Assembly: GCA_022376515.1 (NCBI GenBank)
Contig: WTXI01000250.1
Span: forward strand, 1 to 53,313
Reading direction: 5' to 3'
DNA: 53,313 nucleotides
Origin: Lactifluus volemus
Lineage: Eukaryota; Basidiomycota; Agaricomycetes; Russulales; Russulaceae
Under the pieces are notes generated by a model. It had not been told where the DNA came from. It was given only the letters and a program-made list of their open reading frames with translations, and made no database searches. Made by a program: the position numbers and the translations under genes. Each line of letters begins with the position of its first letter. The first letter of the stretch is position 1. Below are positions 19,720 through 31,299 of the stretch, piece after piece.

Positions 19720-21363
19720 CATCAGGAAAACATCATATTTGCTTACGCTAATTAATGGTGCTTACTTTGCTTAATGGTCTTAATTACTGTCTTCTGCTTA
19801 ATAAAAAATTTCTGTTTTTTGGCTTAAGCACATTAAGCACATTAATCACATTAATCCACACTCAGCATAACTAAGCAAATTTTATTATGACTAATAACGA
19901 AAATTAAGCAAACTTTAATCACACTAAGTAAACCAGTAGTTTAAGCAAACTAAGAGAATTTTAAGAGGCTTTTAATCATGCTAAGCAAATTCAAGTATTT
20001 TATGTAATTTAATTAAAGTCCGAAAAATATGCAAAGTCATGAAATTTTCACTAAGTCGTTCCCGTGCACCAACCACGTGCATCTTTGTTTGTTCTTATTT
20101 GCACGATGTTGATTTTCGTGCGTTTTCGTGCCAAGTCTTCTGTCCCTCCCTCCCCTCTGTCGTCGTCGCCCCCGTGTTGGGGACTCCGCTGTTGTCACCA
20201 CGGCTGGCTCACCGTCTGGCCTTCTCTTGCCGTCTCCGTGGCCTCTGTCGCCACCGCTCGCCGCCTTGCGCTGCCACAAGCCTCAGCGTCCCCGCGTTCT
20301 CCTTGCCACCGCATTTCCCCCCCCTTTTTTTCCCCCCGCGCAAACGTGTCTCAATGCTGCTTCCTCTTCCTCTTCCTCTGCCTCTGCCTCTGCCTCTGCC
20401 TCTGCCTCTGCCTCTGCCTCTGCCTCTGCCTCCACCGCGTCATCCTCTGCCTCCTGCGCCTGCGCCGCGTCCACGCCCTCGCCTCCTTTGCATCACTTCC
20501 TCCTGGAACCACTGGGCTGGGCTGCGAGGGGTCCACGGCGCACGCTGCCTGCGCCGCGCCTTCTGCGCCACCTCTCCGGTATGTTGTACGCTACCTCGCC
20601 CCAACGCTTCCTGACCCTTTTTTTTTGTTCGCCTTCACCTCTGCCTCCGCCTCCTCCTGTGCCGCCGCCTCCCCTACCTGCACCACCCCTCCTGCGCCTT
20701 CTGCGCACTTCCGTCTCCTCCGCCGTCCCCGTACGCACTTCCGTCTCCTCCGCCGTCCCCGTACGCACTTCCGTCTCCTCCGCCGTCCCCGCGCCTCCTC
20801 TGCTTCCCGCGCCTCCCGCGCCTTCTCCCGCGCCTCCTCCTGCCCCTCCCGCGGCATTTCCTGGGCTTCCCGCGCCCCGTGCCTCCTCCCTTGGCCCTCG
20901 CCTCCTCCCGCGCCTCCCGCGCCTCCGCCTCCACCACCGCCTCCTCGTGGCCCTGCAGTCCCACCCCCCCAGGGCTGTTGCACCAAGGCCTGTAGATTAC
21001 TAGTCTTAGATATTTATGTTGTAGTTTTACTCCAATATATAATTTTGATGCCTATAAAATTGTGTGAATGAAAATTTCAAATGGATTGAAAATTTCAAAT
21101 TGTGATGAAAATTTCAAATTAATTAAAAATGTGAAAGATGCTTAATGTTACTTAGATCTTGCTTAATTAGCTTAATTAAGCAGAATGCGCTTAATTCAGC
21201 AGAATGAGCTTAATTCAGCAACGGGCTTGTCTTACGGTGCTTAATCAAGGTTGCTTAACTTGTGCTTAATTCTTCTTAATGCTTGCTTAACCTGCTTAAT
21301 GACGACATTAAGCACACTAATCACACTTTAAGCACGTTAAGCAAATATGACGTTTTCCTGATG
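19720..21363. mobile_element. CATCAGG-family TIR element 4 (1.64 kb), inside KDZ left arm
   Basis: Left end CATCAGGAAAACATCATATT and right end GTTTTCCTGATG (with AAATATGAC inside) are inverted repeats with one mismatch in the first 25 bp. TA on both sides (19718-19719 and 21364-21365) is the 2-bp duplication. Arms (about 19740-19990 and 21140-21355) are rich in GCTTAA/TTAAGC words, like element 2, to which it is related in opposite orientation. The interior is C/T-rich with (CTCTGC)n at about 20370-20435 and a 30-bp unit three times at about 20705-20795. No transposase. It is the youngest layer at this place in the nest. Confidence 0.87.
20340..20960 (+). repeat. C/T-rich low-complexity core of element 4
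   Basis: Includes a hexamer run of CTCTGC (about eleven units), a triplicated 30-bp unit ending CTCCGCCGTCCCCGTA, and further C/T-rich sequence. The long Ser/Pro/Leu-rich frames across it are by-products of composition. It is the counterpart of the purine-rich core of element 2 seen on the other strand. Confidence 0.7.
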
Positions 21364-21365
21364 TA

Positions 21366-21560
21366 ACTAAAGGCAGCAACAAATTAGCTAAACATACTGT
21401 AATAATAAGCACTAAAATTGGTAATCCTTATGCATTGGTAACATTGTAACTATAGTACAGCTTCTCAATTAATAGTATGAAGACATCTGTCCTGTAATAA
21501 AGCATAGTATTACTTTGTTCTCAACCTAGGTAAAGATGTATCAGTGTCACTGACTCACAG
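21366..21560. repeat. Remainder of left KDZ arm after element 4
   Basis: Continues the arm sequence (AACTAAAGGCAGCAACAAATT) interrupted at 19719 and leads into the 3' end of the companion gene. The repeat unit is decayed here. Confidence 0.5.
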
Positions 21561-21563
21561 AAG

Positions 21564-24513
21564 TCATTGCACATACCTCTTAGATCGTTTGACTGGAACG
21601 GCGCTGCTCTGGACACAAGAGCGCTTTCGACTTCTCTTGCCCCCCACTGAGTGCACCATCTGCTCTAGTGCCCACGAGACGTCATCTAGGGTCTCAGTAA
21701 AGTCTTGAAGTTGATTGGCATCTGAGTCATTGATAGCCTGTAACCACCAAGAAAGTCCTGAGATAATACTGTAAAAACCGTTGACTCCTCCCTTTCGCAA
21801 GTCAGCCCATGAGTCAATACCAAGAGCGAGCCGTTTGAGCTTGCTTGTGTTGTCATCACGCCGTTGAGGTGGTTGAAGCGTGGCCCACCACTGCTTCCAA
21901 GACCACGAGAACGTGGCGACGTCCTTGATTGGCGGCACGACTTCTCGTCCGGACTGGATCCAAGTGTTGATGTGATCCGGTCTGTGCTTTCTAGAGATGG
22001 TATACGCTGGCCCCTTTATATTGAGGTCGTCAAAGAGTGAATATAATTGAAAGGAGAGACATACCTTGCCCGATGGAAACTTCAACGCCCTTTCCAAAGT
22101 CACCCACCGTTGAAGGACCTTCTTCCACTCTGAAGGGCCATCCTTTGTTTCCAGGTCCTCAAACGCGTGGGACATCCAGTATGGCCAGTCTGACTTATCT
22201 ACTAGTATGGTTTCCGAACCTGAGTGCAGAGAAATGTCAGATTCAAGGACGCGTCATTGACCAAAAGTAGCTCACCTAAGGCCGCAGGTGTGGCAACACC
22301 TTCTATGGCCTGTGTAGCATCACCACCGTCTTGCGTGAGCGAAGGATTAACCACAGGTTGATTGTCAAACTGTGGTTGTGTGATTTCATGGGGAGGGGGT
22401 GGCGACTGCGAGGAACCGGAATTGCGAGCCTCGTCAAACTGTGGTCGTGCGATTTCATGGGGAGGTGGCGACGGTGAGGAACCGGAATTGCGAGCCTCAT
22501 CAAATTGTGATCGTGCGATTTCAGGGGGAGGGGGGGGCGGCGACGGCGAGGAACTGGAATCGTGAGCCACATGAATTTGGCTCGAGTCTTGTATCACTGT
22601 GGGTTCAACGTCGGAATCGAGTGTCACGTCCGGAGACAGCAACGGGATTCTATGGTTAAATATTAAAAACAGTTCCAAACGTTCGAGGTAAACTGACGTA
22701 CTCTTCGGGAACAGCATCGGTCGTGGTCTCTTTTCTGCGTCGCCCCTCGTAGCTGTGTCGCCTCTCCGTGCCATTGCTGGACTGCCTCTCGTTCTCATGT
22801 TGCCCCTTGTCGCTCCCTTGCCCCTCGTTGCAGCGTCGCCTCTCGCTGCCGCTTTGCTCCTCGTTGCCGCATCGTCCCTTGCTGTTCTGTCGCGTCCCCT
22901 TGCCGCGTTGCCCTGCCGAGTCCTTGCCGCGTCGTTCCTCATCGATGCTTCGCCCCTCTTTGCCGCGTTGCTGCTCTTTACTGTGTCGTCCCCTGCTAGT
23001 TTGGTTAGATCCTGCATGGAAAGGATTTTATGAAAGCGCTCACCGCTGGTTCGTGTACGAAGTCTTAGCCTTCGTCAAAGTTCTTGGCACGAGGCAGTCC
23101 TCAATCGGCTCCTCTTCCTCGTCCTGTTCGCTATCGCTGTCGTTTTGAGAGGCTACGCCGCGCCACGTTGTTTGATAGGCTTCGAGCTTTTCGGCACCTT
23201 CATCGTAGTCTTTGAAAAGGTGTTCGCTTCCAGGCAAGGAACGAGCGAGTCGTTCAGAGGGGGCTACTCGATTATTTAGTTCTAGATTAGTGGAAGTAAT
23301 GAAAAACTTACGAAAAACCTTCTGCGCAAACGACGTTAAGTCCCGTTTGAGACGTTTGATGGTCCGGGGGTGAAGTTGCTCAAAACGCGCGCCCAATGGA
23401 GTCTCGCCGCTAGTTCCTCTAAATGCGTGTCAGAGTCGAATAGCTAGCTGAGGAGAAACTACGTACCCAATGGCAACTAAGTTTCCACCTTGTCTAGGCA
23501 AGGGGCCGGCGAAGAAAAATATTCCGATGTGTCCCGTTTGTTCTTCGATTTCGTCCAGCACCTTTGCCACAGTGAGAGGCAATGCGTCAATGGCTCTAGG
23601 AGTTCATAGTTAGATCTGGGCAATAGAGACAATTATGATACGCACTGTTGACAGATCGTTGCTTTCTTCTGCCGGGCTAGGATTGGGTCATCAATTGGGT
23701 CCCAATCGTTATCCCTCGTGTATTCCCTCTCGCGATATCGTTCCACCTTTGCCTTGACCTTATTGCCTGCAGATGCCCAGAGCATGGCGATAACGTGGTT
23801 ACGAAAACGCAAGGGGACGGGTGGGATCTCTGCAGTAGCACCATCGCTGTCATGGTCATCGCCGACGTCAATGTCATCGTCGCCGTCATCGTCGCCATTG
23901 TTGTCCTCGTCGTCGCTGTCGTCACTGTTGATATCGCCGTAATCAATATTCTGGGGGATGTCGACGAGGTCGACCATGAGTTTGTCGCTGACATCGTACT
24001 CGCCGGTAGTCCCAGGGGGATGGTGTTTCAACCAGTGCCGGCGCCATTGGTTGCGAACGATTGCCTTCAACTTTGTCTTGTAGAACAGTTTGGAGTATGC
24101 TTGTACTGACTGGAGCCTCTTCCTTTTACGCCTGTTGAGATCCAATAGCTTTCGGCGGCTTTCTCCTCCAGTGGACGTGACTCGTGTGTGGTTATTGAAC
24201 CACTCCTTGACTCGCTTGAGACATAAGTTAATAAACGGGAAAACGATGTGAGTACGAATTGACTCACCTTCTTCACCAACCCTATCTCTGTGAGCGGCTT
24301 CCGACTCTTACCAGCTACAACACTGGCCCCCTCTGGGGGCAAGTCACTGGCAGGCCATCGCGTGAACCAGTGCTCGAATAACATTGCCCAGAAGTCTTCC
24401 TTTGAGGTGCACTCTTTATAAGCACCACACTGAGATCGAAGATAATTGAGTTGCTCTGGGGTCGTCCAAGGCTGGGGACCCCCAGCCCTTCGATTCTTTC
24501 TGACGCCGGTCAT
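21564..24513 (-). CDS. KDZ-associated companion gene, multi-exon, function unknown
   Basis: Minus-strand gene from ATG 24513. Exon 1 reads MTGVRKNRRAGGPQPWTTPEQLNYL and ends at GTGAGT near 24268. The next exon is basic then strongly acidic (Asp runs at about 23850-23950). A later exon has degenerate RGDAATRGKGATRG repeats (about 22990-22750). Another has a Pro/Ser-rich 66-bp tandem repeat with EIARPQFDEARNSGSS (22545-22370). The C-terminal part is conserved-looking: WPYWMSHAFEDL, WKKVLQRWVTLE, FSWSWKQWWATLQPPQR, LRKGGVNGFYSIISGLSWWL. I remember proteins of this shape as common in Agaricomycetes beside KDZ transposases, but know no function. There is no catalytic motif I recognise. Exon borders are approximate; some inner joints were not resolved. 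Confidence 0.7.
22370..22545 (-). repeat. Tandem repeat inside companion gene
   Basis: A unit of about 63-69 bp repeats nearly three times. It encodes a Pro-rich run, EIA, RPQFDEARNSGSS. Length varies by whole codons, so the frame is kept. Confidence 0.75.
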
Positions 24514-24630
24514 GGGGTACAGGAGGCGATGAAGAAGGGAAGCGATGAAGATGGGACGCGATGAAGATGGGACGCGATGTTGGGGGACGTCGACGTGAGT
24601 ACGAGTACGAGCGGCTACGAGCGAAGTCAC

Positions 24631-25010
24631 GATCGCGAGCTGGGTAGAAGTAGATTGTAAGGTAAATTATACCAGTCGTCAGCTACTTTATAAATCGCAG
24701 CTCGGAAGGAATCACCTGGAAAGCCACGATTCAAAGACTCACCAGCACCACGTGTAAATTGTGTCATGAGTATCGGATTTGGTCCGAGACAAAAAGGCGA
24801 AATACGAATGCGGCAGATTGTGGAATCAGATCCATACGATCTGTGGTTGTGTGGGTAATCATCGAGCCTCTTCGTCACTATCACCCCTCGTAGCTTGTAA
24901 GTCCAAGCCCAACGCGAGATCTCCGTGCCGATCAAGATCGACAGAGCCCCCTCGCGTTGTCGGTCATCGGCCCGTGGGTGCCGCCTGATTGGCCCGTGCC
25001 GCCTCAGTAT
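24631..25010. other. KDZ spacer left of the retroposon
   Basis: Between the companion gene start and the retroposon. A minus-strand frame runs 25391-24627 across the retroposon border, so it joins unrelated pieces and is probably not a gene. The promoter of the companion gene should lie here; no clear TATA box is seen. Confidence 0.4.
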
Positions 25011-25024
25011 GATCTCATAGATTC

Positions 25025-25434
25025 GGTCGGCTGAGTTGCCCTCCAAACCATCAAACACATTGTCTCGTTCCCACTCCATGCCCAAGCATGTCACGAGATT
25101 CTCATGCCAGTTGATTGTGATTTGTCCCTCCCCATCCTCCTGGGTACATCCCATGGAGGAGAGGCTATGTCCCACTTTCTCAAAGCCACAAGAGCCTGTG
25201 TATGGTTCCGAGGCAAATCTGGGACCTGGGTTAGCCCCCTTAGTACCCTCCTGTAAATAGTGCCTTCTGTTTCCCCCCACTGTCCCATACCTGTCACACA
25301 TCCTTTCAGTTCTCTCATTACCCTTCACACTCCTCTGAGTCCTCCCTTCACTGCCTGTTCCAATCCTGTACCCTGACCACATCTTTGTCATAGATACACA
25401 TTGTGGGATATAAATGCGGATTTAAAAAAAAAAA
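25025..25434 (+). mobile_element. Short poly(A) retroposon (SINE-like or processed transcript), 14-bp TSD
   Basis: A 410-bp insert ends in eleven A residues (25424-25434) and is flanked by direct repeats GATCTCATAGATTC at 25011-25024 and 25435-25448. Poly(A) plus a long duplication marks target-primed reverse transcription by a LINE machinery. I see no convincing A/B box promoter, so a processed transcript or 5'-truncated LINE end is as likely as a true SINE. Confidence 0.75.
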
Positions 25435-25448
25435 GATCTCATAGATTC

Positions 25449-27607
25449 ATAGTTAAACCAAATCTATTAAGCCATTGTGACAAAGTAAGCCCTCTACTAG
25501 TAGTACACTTCTACACTAGTTTGTGTTCTACATCTACTAGGCTACTATATTGGATGGGATCACCATCAGTGTCACTTGACTCACTTGTCCATCAAGTCAC
25601 ACAATATCACACTTGGGCCAAACACTAGCAGCTATGGCCAAGTTGATTTAAGGTCTGCTAGCTGATGACTTGGAGGTGATGTTGTGGGCAATTGAAGTAA
25701 TAACAGTTCCGGTGTGAATTTATTTATGTCATATCTACTACAATGAATGACCATATGGATGACTCAGATACTGATAACTTGAAAGGGGTTATTGGCCCAT
25801 GGAAGGTACATAACTTGACTTGGAGGGCTAGATGGCAACTATGTGATAGCAAGTAAGGGGCACCCAGTATTGACACAGCATTGAGCACACTTTGCCAGTA
25901 ATGTAATGGTTCTTGGGTGTGCCTGCACCTGACATGTCACACTATGTTATTCTGTAACAGGCTTCATGAGCATGAGAGTGGCTCAGTGGCATGTAAGGAG
26001 TAGTGACAGCAAAGTGGCAGGACAGCACTTAGTATAAAATGATTGCAATATATTTGAGCCCTGGTTAGTGTTAGCATTGCTGTGGCTCAAGCTAGTCATT
26101 TTTGAAAAAATTATGAGACTTGACCACAGTCAAGCTTGCCCAAATCAGAGGCTACTAAGGCTATATGTTATAAATTATAATATGTAGTATGTATTATCTA
26201 GTTATGCATTATGAGCAAGTCTACTGTAGCTTCAAATAAAATAAATAAATACTTGAGCACATAGACCTCAGTTGATCTTTCGCAAACATTAAGGATATTT
26301 GCTCATGTCTTCAAGTTATTACTAGTACACCTTGAAGCTTTATACTGCTGTGCTAATAGTAATGCTATGAGTAATCTGCCATGGCCTTAGGCTCAGCTTG
26401 CGTATCCCTTCTCAAATGTCAGTTCCCATGATGGGTCACCACCAAGTGGCTCCCTACAGGGAGGACTTATGCTTCACACTTATACTGGGTAACTGGGAAA
26501 AGTTACTGACAGCCTTCACACAATTTGGAACTACAGTATATTTAGTATTATTTACAAATGATGGGCAAGGTGCTGGACTGAAGAGAGGCTGCCTGTCTAT
26601 TAACTTGGGCAGTTGTGCTAATAATGCTCCTTGGCCTGACCCGTAGTACTGGTAGTCACATGTCACATGACCTAGCCAACAGACTTCCACGCTTCAATCC
26701 AAGTTCACCCGTCCGCTGGCCCTGGCCTCACCCTTCCTTGCCCCTGCGTCTTTAATCTGATCCTCTTGAGGATGGTGAGTAATTCAGGTGTGTCTTGTAC
26801 TTCTCAGTTGACAATTCATCTTCCTTAGTAATGTCTTCACTCTGGCCTTAACCATTGCTCTCACCCTTGTCGCTGCCGCCGCTGCGAACTGTGCGCTGGA
26901 GGGGGGCCCTTCATCTGCGTCCCTGCCTCCCCCCGAGGTCCCGAGCTGCTGACACCTGCCTTCCTCAACTTGTCCATCCCACCCACCTGCCAGCACTTGC
27001 CTGCCGACAGCCTCTCGTCCATGTTCAGGTCCACGTCCACGTCCACATCCACATCCACATCCGTCCAGTCGCACCGTCGCCCACCCATGCTTGCCACCGC
27101 TTGCCCCCCGAGCTGGGGAGGGGGTGAGAACTGGTGCGTACACGGACTCATTATTGACTGCTCACTCCTCTTTTTTCCCCGGGCCTGCCACCTCAAGCAT
27201 CCGGGGCCGTTCGCACCGCGTCAGAGCTGCTGGCGTCAGGTTGTGCTGGCATCGCCATTGCGATCGTCCGGGCACCTGACGCCAGCTACTGGTGCCATCA
27301 TGTGGCGTTCCCCTGAAACTGTCGTCCGGACTCACTCGGACTCGCCCCCGAAGATCGTGCCGCTACCGCTGCCACCAACTGGTTGGCCAGCTGCTCTCAC
27401 TCTCACTACTCCCTCTGCCTCCTCCACGCTGCTATCACTGCCACCACTGCCGTCGGTCCATCGCAACGCGTCCACTCACAAGCTCGTCTCAGTCAAGCTC
27501 ATCGGGGATGCCGAACATGTTGTCTCAAATGCGCGTCCACAAGCCACAATCGAAGTCACAAACCACAATGGCATGTGGCATTCTCTGCCGTAGTACACAA
27601 AACACGC
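25449..27607. other. KDZ spacer before the transposase gene
   Basis: 25449-26690 is A/T-rich and noncoding as far as I can see. 26700-27500 is G/C-rich and carries a segment related to element 3 (CTGGCATCGCCATTGCGATC then CCTGACGCCAGCTACTGG near 27245-27290), so another mobile fragment may lie here. It should contain the transposase promoter; none is evident. Confidence 0.4.
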
Positions 27608-30600
27608 ATGGTTAATGCGACCGCGATGGAGTCTGTGCTGATCTCGAAACCCCCCATCATGGTTCGAAAGCAAGTCAGAGCGAAAGTCTCAGTATTCGAG
27701 GTTCACAAGCCCGAGACTCATCGCATTCCTGCAATAACAATTCGTCATAACAAGGGTCGGCTGGGGCAGCGATCCGATTCAGTGAAGTCAACTCGTGAAT
27801 CAAGGACGACTTCACAGCCTATCAGAGACGAGAATGTGACGGGCCTTGAAGCGGCCGTCGCTGAAGATGCGCATGATTTCGAGCTACCTGCCAGTGTGGA
27901 CGCCGAGGATGATCCACCTACCAAAGTGAGTTGTGTTCCATCGACGTTGAATTTGTACTGACGTGCCACCAGAACTCAGAGACCCCGATGGGCCAATGGA
28001 TTTCATATCGGCAAGAATTTCTAGACGAGCTACTCCGCCATGAAGCACAGCCTCTTGTCACCCAGTGCTTCAAATGCACTTCTCTTAGCGCTACATTCAA
28101 ATGCCGTGATTGTTTCTGTACTCCACTGTGGTGCAAAGAGTGCCTGTTACAGGAACATGCTATCTGACCGTTTCATAGGATAATGGTAAGAATATACTTG
28201 TCTCATAAACGCTGTTTCTTATTGCAATATTTAGGCATGGAACGGTGCGTTTTATGGCGACGTGTCTTTGCAAGAACTTGGCCTAGTCCTCCAGCTTGGG
28301 CATGGCGGTGGGAAATGCAGTAGCCCATGTGAAGTTATCGACGATTTTGTCGTCATTGATATCTCAGGCGTCCACATAGTCAACGTCGAGTTTTGTGCCT
28401 GCTTCACGATCGTGGGAAACTCTCGCCATCATACGCAACTGCTCCGGGCGTGCCTACTGCCCGTGACAATGACTCGACCTCGCACAGCATTCACTTTTGA
28501 ATGCCTTGATTCGTTTCATCTCCTCACCCTGCAAGGGAAGACAACAGCTTATGACTTCTATCATACCATGATCCGGAAGTCTGGCAAGATAGGATTGTTT
28601 AACGCCCCGGTATGGTCTATGTTGTCTTGGCTTGGCGTGACTTGTAAATTCATCATGATGTGCATTTAGAACTGCTATGATCAATTCCGAAGTGCAGTGC
28701 GAATCTGGCGACACCTGAAACTTCTCAAGCGTGGAGGTCGGGGCCATGATCCTCAAGGAGTATCTGCGACGAAGCATGGCCAGTGCGCCATCGAGTGTCC
28801 TGCATGTGCACACCCGGGAAAGAATCTTCAAGCCGATTGGCGAAGTGCGCCCACATCAACTGCGTAGATATCTCTTGATCATATTCAGGATTGGAGCTAT
28901 AACTAATTTATTGTAGATGGCTATATTCATTAAACCTCACAATCGATGCAAATTTTCGACTTAAACTCAAGAATCGGGGTATAACAAATGACCTGCCGCT
29001 TGGGGATGGGTGGGGCCATTGGGTCCCAAATGGACCTTACGAAGAATACATAGGAACGTATGGCTGGCAGGAGGAGGTATGCCGACGTCGTTGTTTCAAC
29101 GCCTGTTGTGACTTACTTTACTTTAGCCGAATCTCTGCGATTCCGAATTGCATGCCGTCGATCACGCCAATAAGAAATTTACGAAGGGCTACAAGGCAAC
29201 TGGAGCGGGTGTCGTTCTTTGTGCGCGACACTCACTGATTCGCAAAAACGGTCTTGGGGATCTTCAGAAGGGTGAACGGTGCGTATGCCGCAATTTCTTG
29301 ATAGCTACCCGATTTGATGTGTATTCAGATACGCAAATATGGACTTTATTGCCCTTTATACACTCCACGACGCCGATTTGAAGCTACTCACATTCTCGTA
29401 TGACATCGCGTGTCAGTGGTCTCGGAATCTCAAGGATCGCATCCGCCAACTCCCTTCCATCATGCAACCACCAAATCGCGTGATCGACTCGACCAAATTC
29501 GTGATACCAAAGATGCACATTTATGGCCACGGGAAATCATGTCAAACCAGGTATTCGCTCAATTTTCTCAAGTATTCAGCCAGAACGGATGGTGAAGACC
29601 CGGAACGCTGGTGGGCGCATATAAATCCAGTAACCACAAGTACTCGCGAGATGGGTCCCAGATCTCGTCAAGATACCATTGACGACCATGCAGCCGCATG
29701 GAACTTCTGCAAAATTATCGGTTTCGGTGAGTATTTAATTATATTTTTCAGTGCTTATTCTGATACCGTGCTTGCAAAGGATCGTCGTTGCTCTCACAAC
29801 TTCAGAACGCGATTAAAATGCGGGCTAAGCACGAGGCACTATTTGTCAAATTTTCCGAAAGGTTTAGCCAGGTTCAGATAACGCAATGGACGCGCGTGAT
29901 TGAACTTTGGGAGGAGGACCCTAGATCGACAAATCCATATGACGAACCCGACGCCTGTGAGTCTTTTGTCGTCCCACCACTGATATACGAAATCTGACTT
30001 GCATGTAGCAACGTCATTAAAAGAAGTAATGCTTGAGCTAGCTAAGGAGGATCTCGATAGCGTGATAGAAGGCGATAGGCCCATAAGCGATGTGTCAGCG
30101 AATGTCTTTCTCAAGATGGCATTGGAACTGGAGGAACAGCAGTAAGTCTCGCGTCCAATCTGCAACACTAATAATGACACCATTCATCGAGGCGCATCCT
30201 CAAGTTTCGAATCAGCAAAATCAAAAACGTTGAAGCATCGGCGGAAACCTTAGAGAAACGCCGCGTTTTGGTCACTCGCATCCAGACACTACGAAAGATT
30301 CAAGCGGTGTACATGCCATTCGTCTCAACTTCGTCGTTCGACTTGCCCAACACCCTCCCGATCTCCGAGCCTGAGACATTTGACCTCTGCTTGCCATCTT
30401 CACCTTCACTTTCAGTATCCGTCCTGCATGCTATCCCTGACTTGGTCGAGAAAGAAAAGCGCATGCGGCTAGCTCAGATGCATGATGCGCTTGTAAATCT
30501 ACGTCGATTGCTTCGCATTACTATGGGCCTTTGGCAGTACAAGTACAAGCACATCGGCCCGAGTCAAAGAGTCAATACCCGGGCGCGATCGTGTATCAGC

Positions 30601-31294
30601 CGCTTCCAGGACAAGGTCCATCTGTGTGCTGAGCGGTATCGAGCCTCTTGGCATGCGCTCCTTCAGCTAGACTCCAATGGGCCCTGGGTGACAACGTTTC
30701 GTGAGCTCAAGAAAGAAGACGTCGTGTTCCCAGGGAAGGGCGATGATGAAGGGGAAGGATTTCGGGTTATCTCATGGATCTGGCTCGAAAACGGCAAGAC
30801 TGGAGCTGTGGACTCGGAGGCAGGACAAGAAGAGATTAATGAGCGTACGTGTGTTCCATTACTCATACATCTTAACTGTTTACTAAGGTTTCTCTATTTT
30901 AGATCTTCGAGTTGAATGGGCTAAGTCACGAGCACGTGCAGAACGCTGGGCAGAAGAAGTCAGACTAACAGCTGAGGAGATGCAGCGTGTCCTGTGGTAT
31001 TTTGATTGGAAATCTCATTGGTGGGCAGCACAGGGTAAGCTTAGAACCACTGATGATGCTACTCTTGATGCAGGACTGGTAGCTTATGCTAGAAAGCAGG
31101 CAAGAGTCCAGCAGCAAATGGCAGAGAACTTTGCCAAGCATTGGCTTCCTTATCATAAGGCCAATTCACTGTCAGTTAGTAATTGGCCAAAATCATACAT
31201 TATAGAACCAGAGGTAGAAGTAGCTGAGGAAGTGGTTAATATAGATGAAGAGGATGTAGATATAGCAGGTTTAGATGATGACCTTTTTGATTAA
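27608..31294 (+). pseudogene. KDZ (Kyakuja-Dileera-Zisupton) transposase with CxC2 cluster, one in-frame stop
   Basis: DNA transposase with an RNase H-like DDE core. Exon 1 starts at ATG 27608 (MVNATAMESVLISKPP). Exon 2 (from about 27971) carries the cysteine cluster CFKC, CRDCFC, WCKEC, H, typical of CxC2 KDZ proteins. Then follow RPRTAFTFECLDSFHLLTLQ, GKTTAYDFYH, a second Cys motif IECPACAHPGKN, the first catalytic Asp in LTIDANFRLK (about 28950), the second in SYDIACQW (about 29400), and the Glu region GEDPERWWAHINPV with EMGPRSRQDTIDDH. The C-terminal half is helical and ends DDDLFD at 31294. About nine introns with GT-AG borders. One TGA at 28165-28167 interrupts HAI-PFHRI, where the pattern suggests CGA. 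All else reads through, so it is a barely damaged copy and may still be active if the stop is bypassed or a sequence error. Confidence 0.88.
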
Positions 31295-31299
31295 TTCAT

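Noticed and set aside
20039..21071. A 335-codon Ser/Pro/Leu-rich plus-strand frame
   Set aside because: It consists mostly of CTCTGC and related C/T-rich repeats inside element 4; frames are open on several registers.
24627..25391. A 254-codon minus-strand frame that could be a gene
   Set aside because: It crosses the border of the poly(A) retroposon and joins unrelated sequence, with no domain and no intron signals; its length is probably chance.
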